DNA of 64,000 nucleotides from Stereum hirsutum FP-91666 SS1 (Eukaryota > Basidiomycota > Agaricomycetes > Russulales > Stereaceae): positions 3,357,152 through 3,421,151 of the forward strand of contig NW_006763133.1 of assembly GCF_000264905.1 (NCBI RefSeq), read 5' to 3'. The notes beneath the pieces are model-generated. The model did no database searches. It saw only the letters and a program-made list of their open reading frames with translations, and had not been told where the DNA came from. Both the position numbers and the translations under genes were made by a program. Position 1 is the first letter of the stretch. Each line of letters starts with the position of its first letter. Shown in pieces: positions 22,939 through 35,100 of this stretch.

Positions 22939-25900
22939 GAGCCAGGTGAGTTATCTGATCTCATGTTTTACGCTCAGCGGACAGCGATAAACGCTCAAAG
23001 TGGGGGACTGGAATGCTGATACGCACCATGTAAAGCACTCTGCACCCAGACCGCGCGCATATTGAGTCTCCTCGACCAGTTCTAAACGAGCACCCTCACT
23101 TGTACCCTCGCCATCTGAAACCACCCCCGGCCATCAATCCTACCCACAGGTACCAGATCACACCGCTCGACAGTCAGGTGTCTCTGTCGAGTTCGCCCTA
23201 CCCACACCCATCGGTCTTGCTCGTATGGAATACCGTAGCAAACCGAACCGGGGATGATATCGGTCGCGTCCATGGAGGCGCGGTACTGGAAGCATCAGCT
23301 TGCGGTACATCTACATTTCTTAGCAGTCCTCCGCTTGCAACCTTGCGCGACGTTTTAACGTTTGCGTGCGTTATCAGTGTTGGTTAGCTATGTAGTTCAA
23401 ACATGTACTGCAGTAACATTCAATATATATTGTACATTCCCTGTTGTTACTATGTACACAACATCCGCCTCACTTATGATCGGCAAGCACGCTCGCACGA
23501 CCTCGTTGACTGGACGTGTGGTCCAAATCCCTGGCAAGCAGGTTCCAACAAGGTACATACCATCACGGTTCACACGGGAATGCAAAACCGCAAGTTCCGT
23601 GGCCTCAAGAGACCACGGGTACATACAGCGCATACAAGCAAAAGAACCGATCATTTGGCCTACTGAAGGAAAAATATACGCGAAACGAAAAGACAATCAT
23701 CACTACGAAAGCGATGGAGGTTTGGAAAAAATTTGGTGACACCACATTCACCTCGCTCTCCAAGCCACCGAAGTGGACTTCCCCCGCTACGCTACCAGTG
23801 CTTTCGCACCACCGCCACTCTCCCTCTCGACTTCGGTTCCAGGAGCACATCGGCTTATTCGCACCGATGCACCCCCTGCACCTTACAACCCTTTTACCCA
23901 TCGCGCACCACATCGTACCTTTCGGCTTGAAGACAACTGAACGCGACGGAACTTTGCTGCTCTTGGGACGGAGAACAAACGCGTGACTACTCCGGGTGAC
24001 TTCGTCTCGTTCGGCGAACCGAGCGTACAGAGCTCTGCTCGCTTATTCTGAACGAACCCACAGAAGTCGCTGTGTCTTTCCTGTACGTGCTCCGAGCGGC
24101 GACCTCTTTCCTCGATCAGACCCGAGGACAACGCATCTCGCCACGACTGCGTCACACCAAAGACCGGAGTTCCTGCTGGTCCGTCCAATCGGAGACCCGA
24201 CGGGCTTTCAACACACGGCCAGCTGCATTCACCACGAATCGAGAGCGAGAACGGATCTCTATTGCGAAACCCCGTGGGGAACACAATTCTGATCGGGTGA
24301 AGCGAGTAGCATCGTGGAGGAAAGGAGACCATCGGGGCGATGAGACGGGGCACAAACAACGGCTTCAGGTTTAGCAGATCGGTGGGTCAACAAAGCGAGG
24401 CCCGCGTGACTGAGAAGAAACAGGTCTGAAGAGCCACTGGAGAACGGAAGAGCACAAACGAGGACTGGAAGGAAAGCTCGAAGAATAAGGTCTTAGCAGT
24501 CCTAGCTGTATGACAACGATGCACCCAGAGGCCTCGAGAATGAACCCACTATCGCCCAAGATGCGTCTGCAGCAAGCTCAACGCCTGTGGTTGTCACGAG
24601 TGTGGCATCAAGGTAATTGGGATGCTCGATGAGAAGCCAATCGGTTGGGTGGAGGATAACGCAGTGTGCCTTCCTGTGTGCAGATGGAAGGGCGACAGTT
24701 GGGGGTGGATGAATGTGCTAGAGGATCCCCTAGTTGTGCACCACACAACAAGTCGCTATAAGAGTCACGATCCCTCTCGTCTCGTACCAAAGCACCTGAC
24801 GCACGACACTCCTACACTATCACGACGTCCAGCCAGTGCTTTTCTGTGTGTTCCCTATGCTCAGGCGAATCATGACCACCCTTGGGCCCACGCCCCGCCA
24901 ATCTCCAAAGCCATGCAGTTTAATTTAATTTTAGGACCCCTCCCTCAACCGACTTGTCGCATTTCTGTGAAGAAAAGCTACGAGACGGATAAGATGGCCC
25001 ACGGAGAGTAAAGCCACGTAAAGATCTCCGGGTTCGAGCGAAACAATAGGACAGCAGCCCTATGACCACTGCCCAACGCAAACACTCGGGAAGAGTCTGA
25101 GACTCGGGCTGCCTGTGTTCTGTGCGGAAAGCTCGTTTGGCACTCCGCAGAGCAGTAGTTCTCGTCCGTCCGCCCGTCGAACCTCGTCAGCAATCCGTTA
25201 CGCGAAGACGGCAATGCAAGTATTCTGATTACGGAACGACACCAGGGAAGTAAGACCTCGCGAAGAAGTCTGTATGTATCCTGGTCGCCAGACACGGTGC
25301 TCCCGCACGATGATGAGCCTGTGCGTAACCCACTCGTCCTGTACATGTCACGTACAATACAGTAGAACACATCGCGAGTGCAGAGTGCCGCAGTCACTAT
25401 CCCTCATAACCCCTAGGATCCCGTGTCATCCCGGTGTGGCCTTCCTTATCAAGAACGAGAGCCGTCGGGTCTACATGAAAGCGTGCATCCTCGACCTAAT
25501 CTTGACCCGAAGATCATTTTCGGCGAGCGATGGGGGCATTCTGTATGTGTAGACTGCGACGGGCTCATTCAAGAACCAGGGTCCCGAGGCCACACGGACA
25601 GGGATCTGTGTGTCAGGTAGAGAGATAATGGCTGTTATCGGACAACTAAGCACCTTTAAGCAGATGGTATGGATGACAGCACAGGAGTCGATGCAAGCGA
25701 TAAAGGCTCAAAATCATGCAGAGAGCATCTGCCACGACGCGTAATTCGAATTCAGACACCCAAAATCGACGCGCATCGGATTGGATAAGAATCGACAAAT
25801 GGCTGTCGTCAGGCCATAAGGAACGAACGGGACGGGAAACTACCTCGAGCAAAAAGAAACACGGACGAACCCATAAGCACTTAGGTTAGATGTCATTCCA

Positions 25901-26265
25901 TAGGTTACATGGAATGCATAGTGTTGGCTAAGGAGGCGGACGGTTTGTGGAAGAGCGGGTGACACGTCATGAGCGGGTGACCGAGGTCATCGAAAAGGCA
26001 CTGAGCTTCAACGACGCCGAAATACGAAGGAAGTCGAAGGCAGCTAGGGCGAGGAGGGTCTTCGACAGATCGGACGACGAGCTTGATGATGGTGGACGGT
26101 GTCAGGAAGCAGAAGCGGACGCGCCGCCTTTTGTAAGCGCTCAACGCGTCCATCACGTGGTGCGCGAGCGCACGGCAAATGCCGGACAGCGCGAGGCGAG
26201 CGACGAGCGTTGTCACTGGTGTGGCCCTCGCACTTCTGGTCAAGATAGATCGCAGCTAGCTCAAT
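22939..26265. other. Gene-poor 3.3-kb stretch
   Basis: Many short frames overlap in all phases (for example 23883-24359 on the minus strand and 24622-25011 on the plus strand), but none carries a recognisable domain, signal peptide or clean splice pattern. I saw no terminal repeats, tRNA-like box pairs or long tandem repeats. The last few hundred bases should be the LEO1 promoter. It could hold a non-coding transcript, a decayed element or a lineage-specific gene. Confidence 0.5.
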
Positions 26266-28035
26266 ATGTCTTCCCTTGCTGGCGCGCTCGCTTCTCCTCC
26301 TCCTGCCTTAAACTTTCAGCAACCAAAAGCTGAAACAGACGATCCTGTGATACAAAGTGAAGATGTCGATATGGATACCCCTGGCGCCGCCAGCCAAGGC
26401 GACGAGGATGAGGACCAGGAAATGGGCGACCTCTTTGGAGAAGACAATGAGGTCGAGAATGCTAAACAGGACGAGTATGTTAATCTTGCAACTGCTTTCG
26501 CTACTGAGGACTAATACACCGAATAATCATAGTACAACCACCGGCCCTGAAACCAAATCTCCTTCCCCTGTTGAGGGTCTCTCATCCTCCGCTCGCAAGA
26601 GAAGGCAGGAGTTGGAGTACGAGGAGGAAGACGAAGCTCCCCCCGTTGTCGAAAATTTGCTCCAGGCGGAAGTCAACATCCCAAACATCCCGGTGCCTAA
26701 GAGCTCGGACGGTCAGGTGCGTCCTTACCCTCATCGTACCCATGAACTACTTACTTACTTCGTCGTTGATTGACAGCACTGGGTCATTCGGATGCCTAAT
26801 TTTGTCAGAGTAGACTCAAAGCCGTTTCACCGAGACACTTACATTGGACCGGAGCAAGATGAGGATGCTGAGTCTTCGCTTCCCAAGGCACCTGAGGAAC
26901 GAGACATGGGCATCAAGCTTCGCGTGGAGAATACCATTCGCTGGCGATGGGTAAAGGATGACTACGGTGAAGATGTAAGTATAATGTACACCATTCTCTC
27001 CTTTACCTATCTCATGTATGCCTTTCCTTTTCACCTTCGCAGCGACGTCAATCAAATGCTCGCGTCATTAAATGGTCGGACGGCACCACGAGCCTGCGGC
27101 TGGGCAAAGAGTACTTCGACATGTCACAAGTGATCGACAACTCTGCTGCCTCCGTTCGCCATACGTTAGGCGCTTCACAATATCAGTCCCAACTCTCTCA
27201 GTCTCAATCACAGTCCCCAACAAAACCTGCCCGTACCGCCAAATCTCAAGGTCTCACGTATCTCGTCGCGCAACACAAGCGTGCTGAGATCCTCCAGGCT
27301 GAAGCCATCATTACTGGATACATGTCTCTCCGACCGACCGACATGCAATCCGAGACTCATCGTTTGCTCGTGCGTGCTGTAGGGCAGAAGAGCAAGACAG
27401 CAAGGATGCGGTTGGCGGACGACCCCCAGATGGATCCGGAGAAGGAGAAGCAGGAGCTCATGAAGGCTGCGTCGAAGAAGCCTCGGAAGTCGAGGGCGGA
27501 CAGGGGTGACCCTGATGATAGAATGGGACAGAGGAGGAAGAGAGCAGCGCCAAGAAGAAGGGCCGGGGATGATATGTGGAGCGATGACGATGAAGAGGAG
27601 GCGGAGTTCGAGTTGTCGGAGTCCGAGGGTGAGAGTAGCCCGAGGAAGAGGAGGGCAGGTGCACCAGAGGAGGGGAGACGGGGAGGGGAGTATCAGGAAG
27701 ACGACTTTTTGGTGGCGGACTCGGAGGAAGAGGGTGGAGGTGGTTCGACCGATGGTGGTGCCGCTCGTAAAAAGAAGAGGCGCAAAGAGGACCTGGATTC
27801 AGAGGATGAGTTGGAACGGTTGGAGTCGAAAATCAGTCAGCAGGAGGAGAGACGAAAACAAGCTCAACAGAAGCAGGAGGCCGGTGACGAAGCTCGGAAT
27901 GTAGAGGAAGAGAAAGAAGACGCCGATATGGAGGTGGAGAGCGAGGAGGAGGAAGATATTCGGATACGCACAGCGAGACGAGGCCCTCGAAATGCTGCAC
28001 GCAGGGCTTTCTCAGATGAGGAGGAAGAGGAGTGA
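26266..28035 (+). CDS. LEO1: Leo1, Paf1 transcription-elongation complex subunit
   Basis: Four exons, 26266-26474, 26533-26716, 26777-26974 and 27043-28035, give 527 residues. The Leo1 core runs from about residue 85 to 290: VNIPNIPVPKSSDGQHWVIR MPNFVRVDSKPF, IRWRWVKDDYGED, ARVIKWSDGTTSLRLGKEYF, and GLTYLVAQHKRAEILQAEA. The flanks are highly acidic (N-terminal DEDEDQEMGDLFGE; C-terminal Glu/Lys/Arg tail), as is typical. Leo1 pairs with Paf1 on elongating RNA polymerase II, supporting H2B ubiquitylation and H3K4/K36 methylation. The last exon holds the basic/acidic tail in one long stretch. The gene converges with the FUSC gene, whose stop lies 294 bp downstream. Confidence 0.95.
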
Positions 28036-28328
28036 GGCAGACCTAGGCGTACTCTTTTCCTCGAAAGGTCCTCCACGTCATTGGCATTGCCAAGTTTACC
28101 TGCTCCTCCTTCTCTTGTATACTAGTGTGCCTTCCACATCGAAAGCAGAAATGCTTTAGGTACCGTCCTTCCAAAATGAGTGCTTTCCATGCATGCGATG
28201 TCTATTCCATTGATGAGTATCACGCCGTAAAAAAATGTATGTAGGTGCAGGATAAAGCCATAAGTTCGTAGAGATACACGATATGCAGATGATGGCCGAA
28301 AGTATGGCTTATACTCTGCATGGAATTA

Positions 28329-31300
28329 TTACAAAGTGCTATACCAGCCCCTGTTCGAGTCCTCTGTATCATTCACACTTATCGTCCTCCACGTTGGCTC
28401 CTCCGTCAACCATGCCGCCGTCCCGAAGAGTGCTCTCGAAACATCCAGCAGGGTTTCCATCGTGTCAACGATATTCTTGAGAAATTCGATCTCGGCCAGG
28501 GAATAGATGAGGGGGAGGCCGAGGGCGCGGGGATCCCGGGCGCGTGCTTCGTTTATCGAGTCTTCGATGTGGCCGACAAGCGTTTTGAGGGCGTGTCGGG
28601 AGGAGGGAAGATATTGAGGGAGTGGACGTCGGCAACGGAAAGAAAATTCACAGGCGTGTAGGGATAGGCAGATACAAGAGACCTAACGGCAAGGAAAGGT
28701 AGACCGTGAGCTGGGTAGGCATTGCTAGGAAAGAAGAGACGAACAAAATCACGACGTTCTGAAAATACAGTGGATATGGTTTCCTTGACTGGTATGTTCT
28801 CGCGGACTTTTCGCAGGCCCGTCATCAAATCTAGCATAGTCTGAAGTTGGGTGAGGGTTTTCCTATATTGACGCATAGGTTTCTGCGTCCGTCGTCAGTG
28901 CATGTATACGTATGAAAATGTGCAGATACAGACAGGAATCAAGCTTAGTTCATCGTTCATAGCGTTCAGGAGAAGAGACAGTCGGTATAGTGCGCTCCGT
29001 ATTTGCTGCTCGAGTCTGAGAGCGGTTTGGCGGTTGTCAGGAGTGAGATAGTAGTGACGCTGGAAAAGATCACTGGAGACGGCCTTGAGTGTGCGAATTG
29101 TAATAGCCATAAAGCGCAGATTTGACTCACCGCCCAAGAGTAAGATACAGTTGACTCAAGAGATTGAGTGTCCGACTTGAATCTGAGAGATACAAAACCT
29201 AGCAAGTGATGAATATTAGCTACCACATGATACTGAATAATATTGAGGACTAACCCGACAGTGACGTGGATACACTAGAGTGTTCACAAGTAATGCAACA
29301 ACAATGCCGACTCCAATCGTAAGTGCTCTCAATGCAGCGAGAACTACATCGATATATGTGAGAAAAGAACAGGCCGGTACAGAGTCATTGCTCACCAACT
29401 ACTGGAGTGGTCGAAGACAGGCTCAAATAACGCGCAAAAACAATAGGTGGTAGAGTGATGTTACTGTGAGGGAAACAGCGTTCAGTGGCAACGTTACGTG
29501 GGAATAACGGTGTACACACGCCACAACTCCAAGTGAAGGTATAGAAGTGTTCACTATAATCCAGCTGAAAGGCAGATCGGCAACCTGAGGGGTATTCAGT
29601 ACCATGTGGCACATCATATTAAAATAACTGACCGTCACAAACAGGACTAGAGCGTATGGATTAGTATGGCAAATGAGCCACGTCTGCGACGAAGGCATGA
29701 GTGTCTCCTGAAGTCAGGGGATGCATGCACCACTTACGACGTAAGCGTAGACAGCTCCGATGATAGTCCCAGACTAAGGAAAATGTATCAGTGAGTCTTA
29801 AATCTACAATCACAGAGACATCTTACTATTCGAAGATATCCAACATGCCAAGTCGCACCAGTATTTGTCTCCAGAACCCAGACGTAGCTGATGATCGCCC
29901 ATTGTCCGTGTATATACGTAAACCATCGCTGTCCTATAGAGCTGTTAGGGACATCCTACACTCGAACGTTCGCACTCACCTGGGCTCCCAATGGGAAGGA
30001 ACGCCGGAAGGCTCAGTAACGCAACTCCAACCGCATTCTTGGTCGCATGTTTGATATGGCTGGAATGGTGTATGACTCTCAAAAACTTGGAGAGCGCGAG
30101 TCGGGCCCGTAACACCTTCCTTGCTGCCCAAAAGCCGGATATCCATGAGCCGAGATGGAGTATGTGAAAGCCCGGTTTGTTCTTGTATGGAACTTCGGTG
30201 ACGGGTATCTTATGAGGATCAATTCCAGGATATGCTCGTTCGGCGATACCTTGTCGAGCTTCTGCAAGACTGAGAGCTGATTCGGGATCGACATGTCGAT
30301 GCTGCACCTCTTCTGGTATTGTGTCCTCGTCATTTATCATCGTAGAGGGTGGGAGACCGAGCCAGGCCCAGGTTAAGCGAGGGTACCACAGACGGGTGCG
30401 GGACTTGTCGTAAACTGTTGTCATATTGTGAGCAATTATGAGTGCATGGCGAAGCTCATGAGCCATCTAGCCGTGAACAAGAGTTAGATTGGGTGATCCA
30501 GCGGTCACTGTGACCACGTACTTGTAGTAGAGAGATCATGAAAGAGCAGGAATCCGATAACTCCTTAGAGAGCTTCATCCCACCTGGGACAGAACGGTGA
30601 CTAATGTCAATATCGTCAAGGTGCCGCTTTAGGTTTTCGCGAACTCCATCCCTGGCCTTTATCAGCTGTGCTTGTGCATCTGCGATGAAATCTTTCTCCG
30701 ATGACAATGAAACGGTGTGGAGCACAGAGTGTTCAAAACAGGCGACAACGGACTTTTCCGCTATCTTCATAGCATCGAGAATCGCATGGCCAAGGTTCAG
30801 AGCCGGACTCCGAAATGTGGTGATAGTTTGGGATTGAACGCAGCCTGTTAGAGCTCCGCTAAGCGAAGACATCTCACGACGGAGGTGCTCGATGATACTG
30901 ATGAACGGACGAATCGATTTGACTAAAAGTGGACAGATCAGAAAAATGGAGGATAACGGAACTGTGGGGTTCGAACACGAACCACTGAGTCGGCCGACAC
31001 GAAGTTCAAAGGCCGCTTGGGAGTATGAGGCGTTGAGCATGACTGATCGCTTCAAGACGGCATCGAGGATGGGCCTGTGACCACCAGGACCGTATTTCAG
31101 AGAACCATCGGTGCTCTCGTGTCCCAAACCCTCGTCAAGGGCCAGCGATAGGCTGTCGTGGAGTTGCGACATGCCTAACGCAACCTCCCTCGCGAAGCTG
31201 GTGGAGTACCATGTGAGAAAGAGCATCCCACTGAGGAGGCAAATGATGGCAGGGCACAAAACAATCCAGATAAAATCGGTGGACAGTTCAAATTTTCCCT

Positions 31301-31908
31301 GACCAAAACATTAGTACTAGGCCTTGAGCGAGAAATGGTCGCATACCTCTGTTTCGCCAGCATCTGTGGTAAGAATCCAGGTGGCAACCAAGCAAGAGAT
31401 ACGTGCGGACAGGGTAAGGCGGGGCAACCGGCTCTTGCAGTAACCCGCTATAGATCGAGTCAGAACTGCAGGTTAGGCATTGACGAATCGCCTACCTACC
31501 GACGAAGCAGATCAGAATCAAGAAAACAGCAGGTATGGTCCTTGCGCGAGCGGAATCGTCAGGAAGAAGGGATGCGAGATACCGCGACGAGGTCGAGACC
31601 GAGATGGCGACCAGAGCACCACCAAGGTTGAGAACTAAGCGGACGAAGTAAATTAGGATATCAAGAAGAAACAGCTCAGTCTGACAAAAAAGATCACCAG
31701 TAGCTTCGACTTGTTGTGCAATATTCTTCTGCACGCCGAATACGAGCTCCTTAAGCGTCAAAACCAGGAAGGTATAATCCCCTCCGAACCGAGAAAAAGG
31801 ACGTATGACGATAATCACCGAACATATGAAAGTAGATAACAAACGAGCACAGACACGCCGTGTCAGAATTACTGAGAGAATAGCAGATAATTTGTGCAAT
31901 GTAGACAT
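28329..31908 (-). CDS. FUSC/DUF2421-type multi-pass membrane protein
   Basis: The start is the ATG at 31908. Exons that I could fix (descending): 31908-31698, 31634-31500, 31447-31347, 31298-30522, 30466-29980, 29933-29827. Several small exons follow between 29790 and 28900, and a final exon ends at the stop at 28329 (GWYSTL). The architecture is that of fungal putative ER/plasma-membrane transporters: an N-terminal membrane bundle (LLSTFICSVIIVIRP, VEATVLNLGGALVAISVS), a long soluble middle region, and a second bundle (QWAIISYVWVLETNTGATWH, LTIGVGIVVALLVNTLVYPR). A C-terminal DUF2421-like part follows (LYLTLGRDLFQRHYYL, RPLPQYLPSSR, LIYSLAEIEFLKNIVDTMET). Relatives include yeast Bre4 and fusaric-acid-resistance-like exporters; substrate is unknown. 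It diverges from the myosin gene across 245 bp. Confidence 0.85.
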
Positions 31909-32153
31909 AGGTGCATGTCGTGCAGGAGGTGGCCGGGTCCAAGATACCTAGAAGCTTGAGACGGTTCTAAAGCAGGATAAAGTTAGTGGAGAAGGATGGT
32001 CCATGGAGCTGCGCAGTGCGCGACGCGACGGGGAGCGCACGTGGCATCACGTGTTCGTAGTATAGCGAGGGACTGGATTTGGGCAGTGCGCTCGTACTTC
32101 TGTTCTTGCCTGCTTCCCTTCCTCACAACCACGCCCCTCTGCCACGACGGACG

Positions 32154-35100
32154 ATGGCAGAGAACATCTACAGCAAGGGGACCAGGGTCTGGTTCGCTGA
32201 CAAGGACCATGGCTGGATTTCCGCAGAGGTTACCAACGTCGTCAAGACCGACGACAAGATCAAGCTGTCCTTCGTGGACGAGCGGGGAAAGGTCCGTCAA
32301 CACGCATTGACTCGCGATTCATAAAATCTCAGCTCAGTCGTCACTTATAACGTAGGAAATTAATATTGACACGACCGCTAACGACATCAAAGCAGGCAAG
32401 GAAGACTTGCCCCCGCTACGAAACCCTCCTTTGCTCGAGACCGCAGATGATTTAGCTACTCTCTCTCACCTCAACGAGCCTTCAGGTGCGTGTTCTGCAC
32501 GAGTTTTTGCGTTCGGCAAGCAGTCAACTTGTATCCAGTGCTTCACACTATTCGGAATCGATACGCGCAACATAGTATATACACCTACAGTGGTATCGTC
32601 CTCATTGCCGTGAACCCCTTTCAACGCGTTACTCTCTATGGGTCCGAGATCATTCAGGCTTATAGCGGTCGACGGAGAGGGGAATTGGAACCCCATCTAT
32701 TTGCCATCGCGGAGGACGCGTATACAGCCATGATGAAAGAAGGTATGGGCCAAACCATCATCGTTTCCGGAGAGAGGTGAGTGTATTTTATTTATTACTT
32801 CAAGTCTTGTCTTATAGTGTTTCTTCAGTGGTGCCGGGAAGACAGAATCTGTAAGCCATCCACATCGTCGAGTCCTGACCTCGTGGATCATGATTCACCT
32901 CCTCTAGGCCAAATTCATCATGCGTTACCTTGCCTCCGTCAATCCTCCGGAGTCCACTACCAAAGCAAGGACCAAAGCGTCATTGGACGAGTCCAGTGAA
33001 GTCGAGCGGCAGATTCTTGCCACTAATCCTGCTCTGGAAGCGTTCGGTAACGCGAAGACGACCCGTAACGACAACTCGTCGCGTTTTGGAAAGTATATCC
33101 AGGTATGTAGGGACTCGTTTCAAGATACAGAAACATACTCATCTCGCGTTTCAGATCTTGTTCGATGGCAAACAGCAAATCGTTGGTGCTCGCATCCGGA
33201 CTTACCTTCTGGAGCGTTCCCGTATTGTTTTCCAACCACTTACCGAGCGGAACTACCACATCTTCTATCAACTCTGTGCTGGCGCACCGCTGAAGGAGCG
33301 CAAAGATCTTGGCCTTGACTCCGACATCAACAAGTTTCACTACCTCAAACAAGGTGGCCCGTCTTCTACACCAATCGCAGGCGTGGATGATGCAGAGGAG
33401 TTCCGTCAAACACAGCACGCCTTGTCCACCATCGGTATTGGTATCGAAAAGCAGTGGGCGGTATTCCGACTGCTGTCCGCACTCCTCCATCTCGGGAACG
33501 TCCAGATCACAGCCTTGCGCAACGACTCTTCGATAGACGACAATGACCCTGCGTTACTCCTTGCCACCCGATTTTTGGGTGTCGATAAGGCCGAATTCAA
33601 GAAATGGACTGTCAAGAAGCAGATTACGACCCGCTCAGAGAAGATCATCAGCTCTTTGAATGCGGCACAGGCGACCGTTGTTCGTGACAGTGTGGCCAAG
33701 TTTGTGTACGTTTGTCTATTCGAGTGGCTGGTCGCGATCGTCAATGAGAGTCTTGCCGGAGAGAATGGTGAGGCAGAGAGGCGGGCAGAAATGTTTATTG
33801 GTGTGTTGGATATCTACGGTTTCGAGCACTTCCAAAAGGTCGGTGACACTGCTCATATGTTCTGTACTGGTCAATCACTCACATGTTCTCGATCAGAATT
33901 CCTTCGAGCAATTCAGCATCAATTATGCCAACGAAAAGCTGCAACAAGAGGTAATCTTACATTTGTTCCTCCCCGGACTGCATCACGCTAACTTGAATTC
34001 AGTTTAATGCACACGTCTTCAAATTGGAACAAGAGGAATACGTCAAGGAAGAAATCAACTGGACATTCATCGACTTCTCAGACAACCAGCCTTGTATCGA
34101 TGTCATCGAGAGCAAGCTGGGTGTACTCGCTCTTCTCGATGAAGAGGCTCGCATGCCTTCCGGTTCTGATGCCTCCTTCCTTCAGAAGCTCTACAACCAA
34201 CTCGGAAAGCCCGAATATAAGAATGTCTTCAAGAAGCCCCGTTTTGGCAGTTCAGCATTCACCATCGCCCACTACGCGTTGGATGTCACGTACGAAGTTG
34301 ACGGCTTCCTGGAGAAGAATCGTGATACCGTTCCCGATGAACACATGAATCTTCTTGCTTCGACCAAAAATCCTTTCCTTCGCGAAGTTCTCGACGCTGC
34401 TCTCGCTTCTGCCAAGCCTCCAGACAGCCCAAACCCAGCCTCTCCTTCTGCGTCTGACTCTGCTAGTGGTGGCTCACGTCGCGCTTCCCTTATTCCCGAT
34501 CCCGGACGTTCTTCGCTCGTTGGTGGCTCGAACGCCGGTGCTAAGCGACCGGGAGGAGCGGTCAGGAAGCCTACGCAGGCCTCAATCTTCAAGGCGTCGC
34601 TGAATAACCTTATGGACACGCTCAGCATCACGAACGTCCATTATATCCGTTGTATCAAACCAAACGAGCAGAAGGAAGCCTGGAGGTTCACGCCACAACA
34701 GGTTTTGAGTCAACTTCGTGCTTGCGGTGTGCTAGAGACCATTCGTATCAGTTGCGCTGGTTATCCCACCCGATGGACGTACGAAGAGTTTGCGGAGCGG
34801 TAAGTCGTCCATTCCCGTCATTTTTCACTGTATTCATCATGACTTCGTGTAGGTACTACATGCTTGTGTCGTCCGCGCACTGGGGCCCCATGATTCAGAA
34901 GCTGGAGCTCCGGGAGCTCTGCTCACTGATCCTCGACACTACTATCAACGACCCTGATAAGTACCAGGCTGGCAAAACCAAAATCTTCTTCCGAGCAGGC
35001 ATGCTCGCCGCGCTCGAGTCCCTGCGCTCGGATAGGCTGAACTCGATGGTCACTGTTGTTCAGAAGAACATGCGTCGCCACATGGCTGTCAAGCACTATC

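Noticed and set aside
23883..24359. 158-codon minus-strand frame in the MED10-LEO1 gap
   Set aside because: Open in several phases at once, no motif, not supported as coding.
30960..30980. GGTTCGAA-like tRNA B-box
   Set aside because: It lies inside coding sequence of the FUSC gene on the other strand, and no matching A box or acceptor stem is present.
34272..34631. 119-codon minus-strand frame
   Set aside because: Shadow of the myosin motor exon on the opposite strand.
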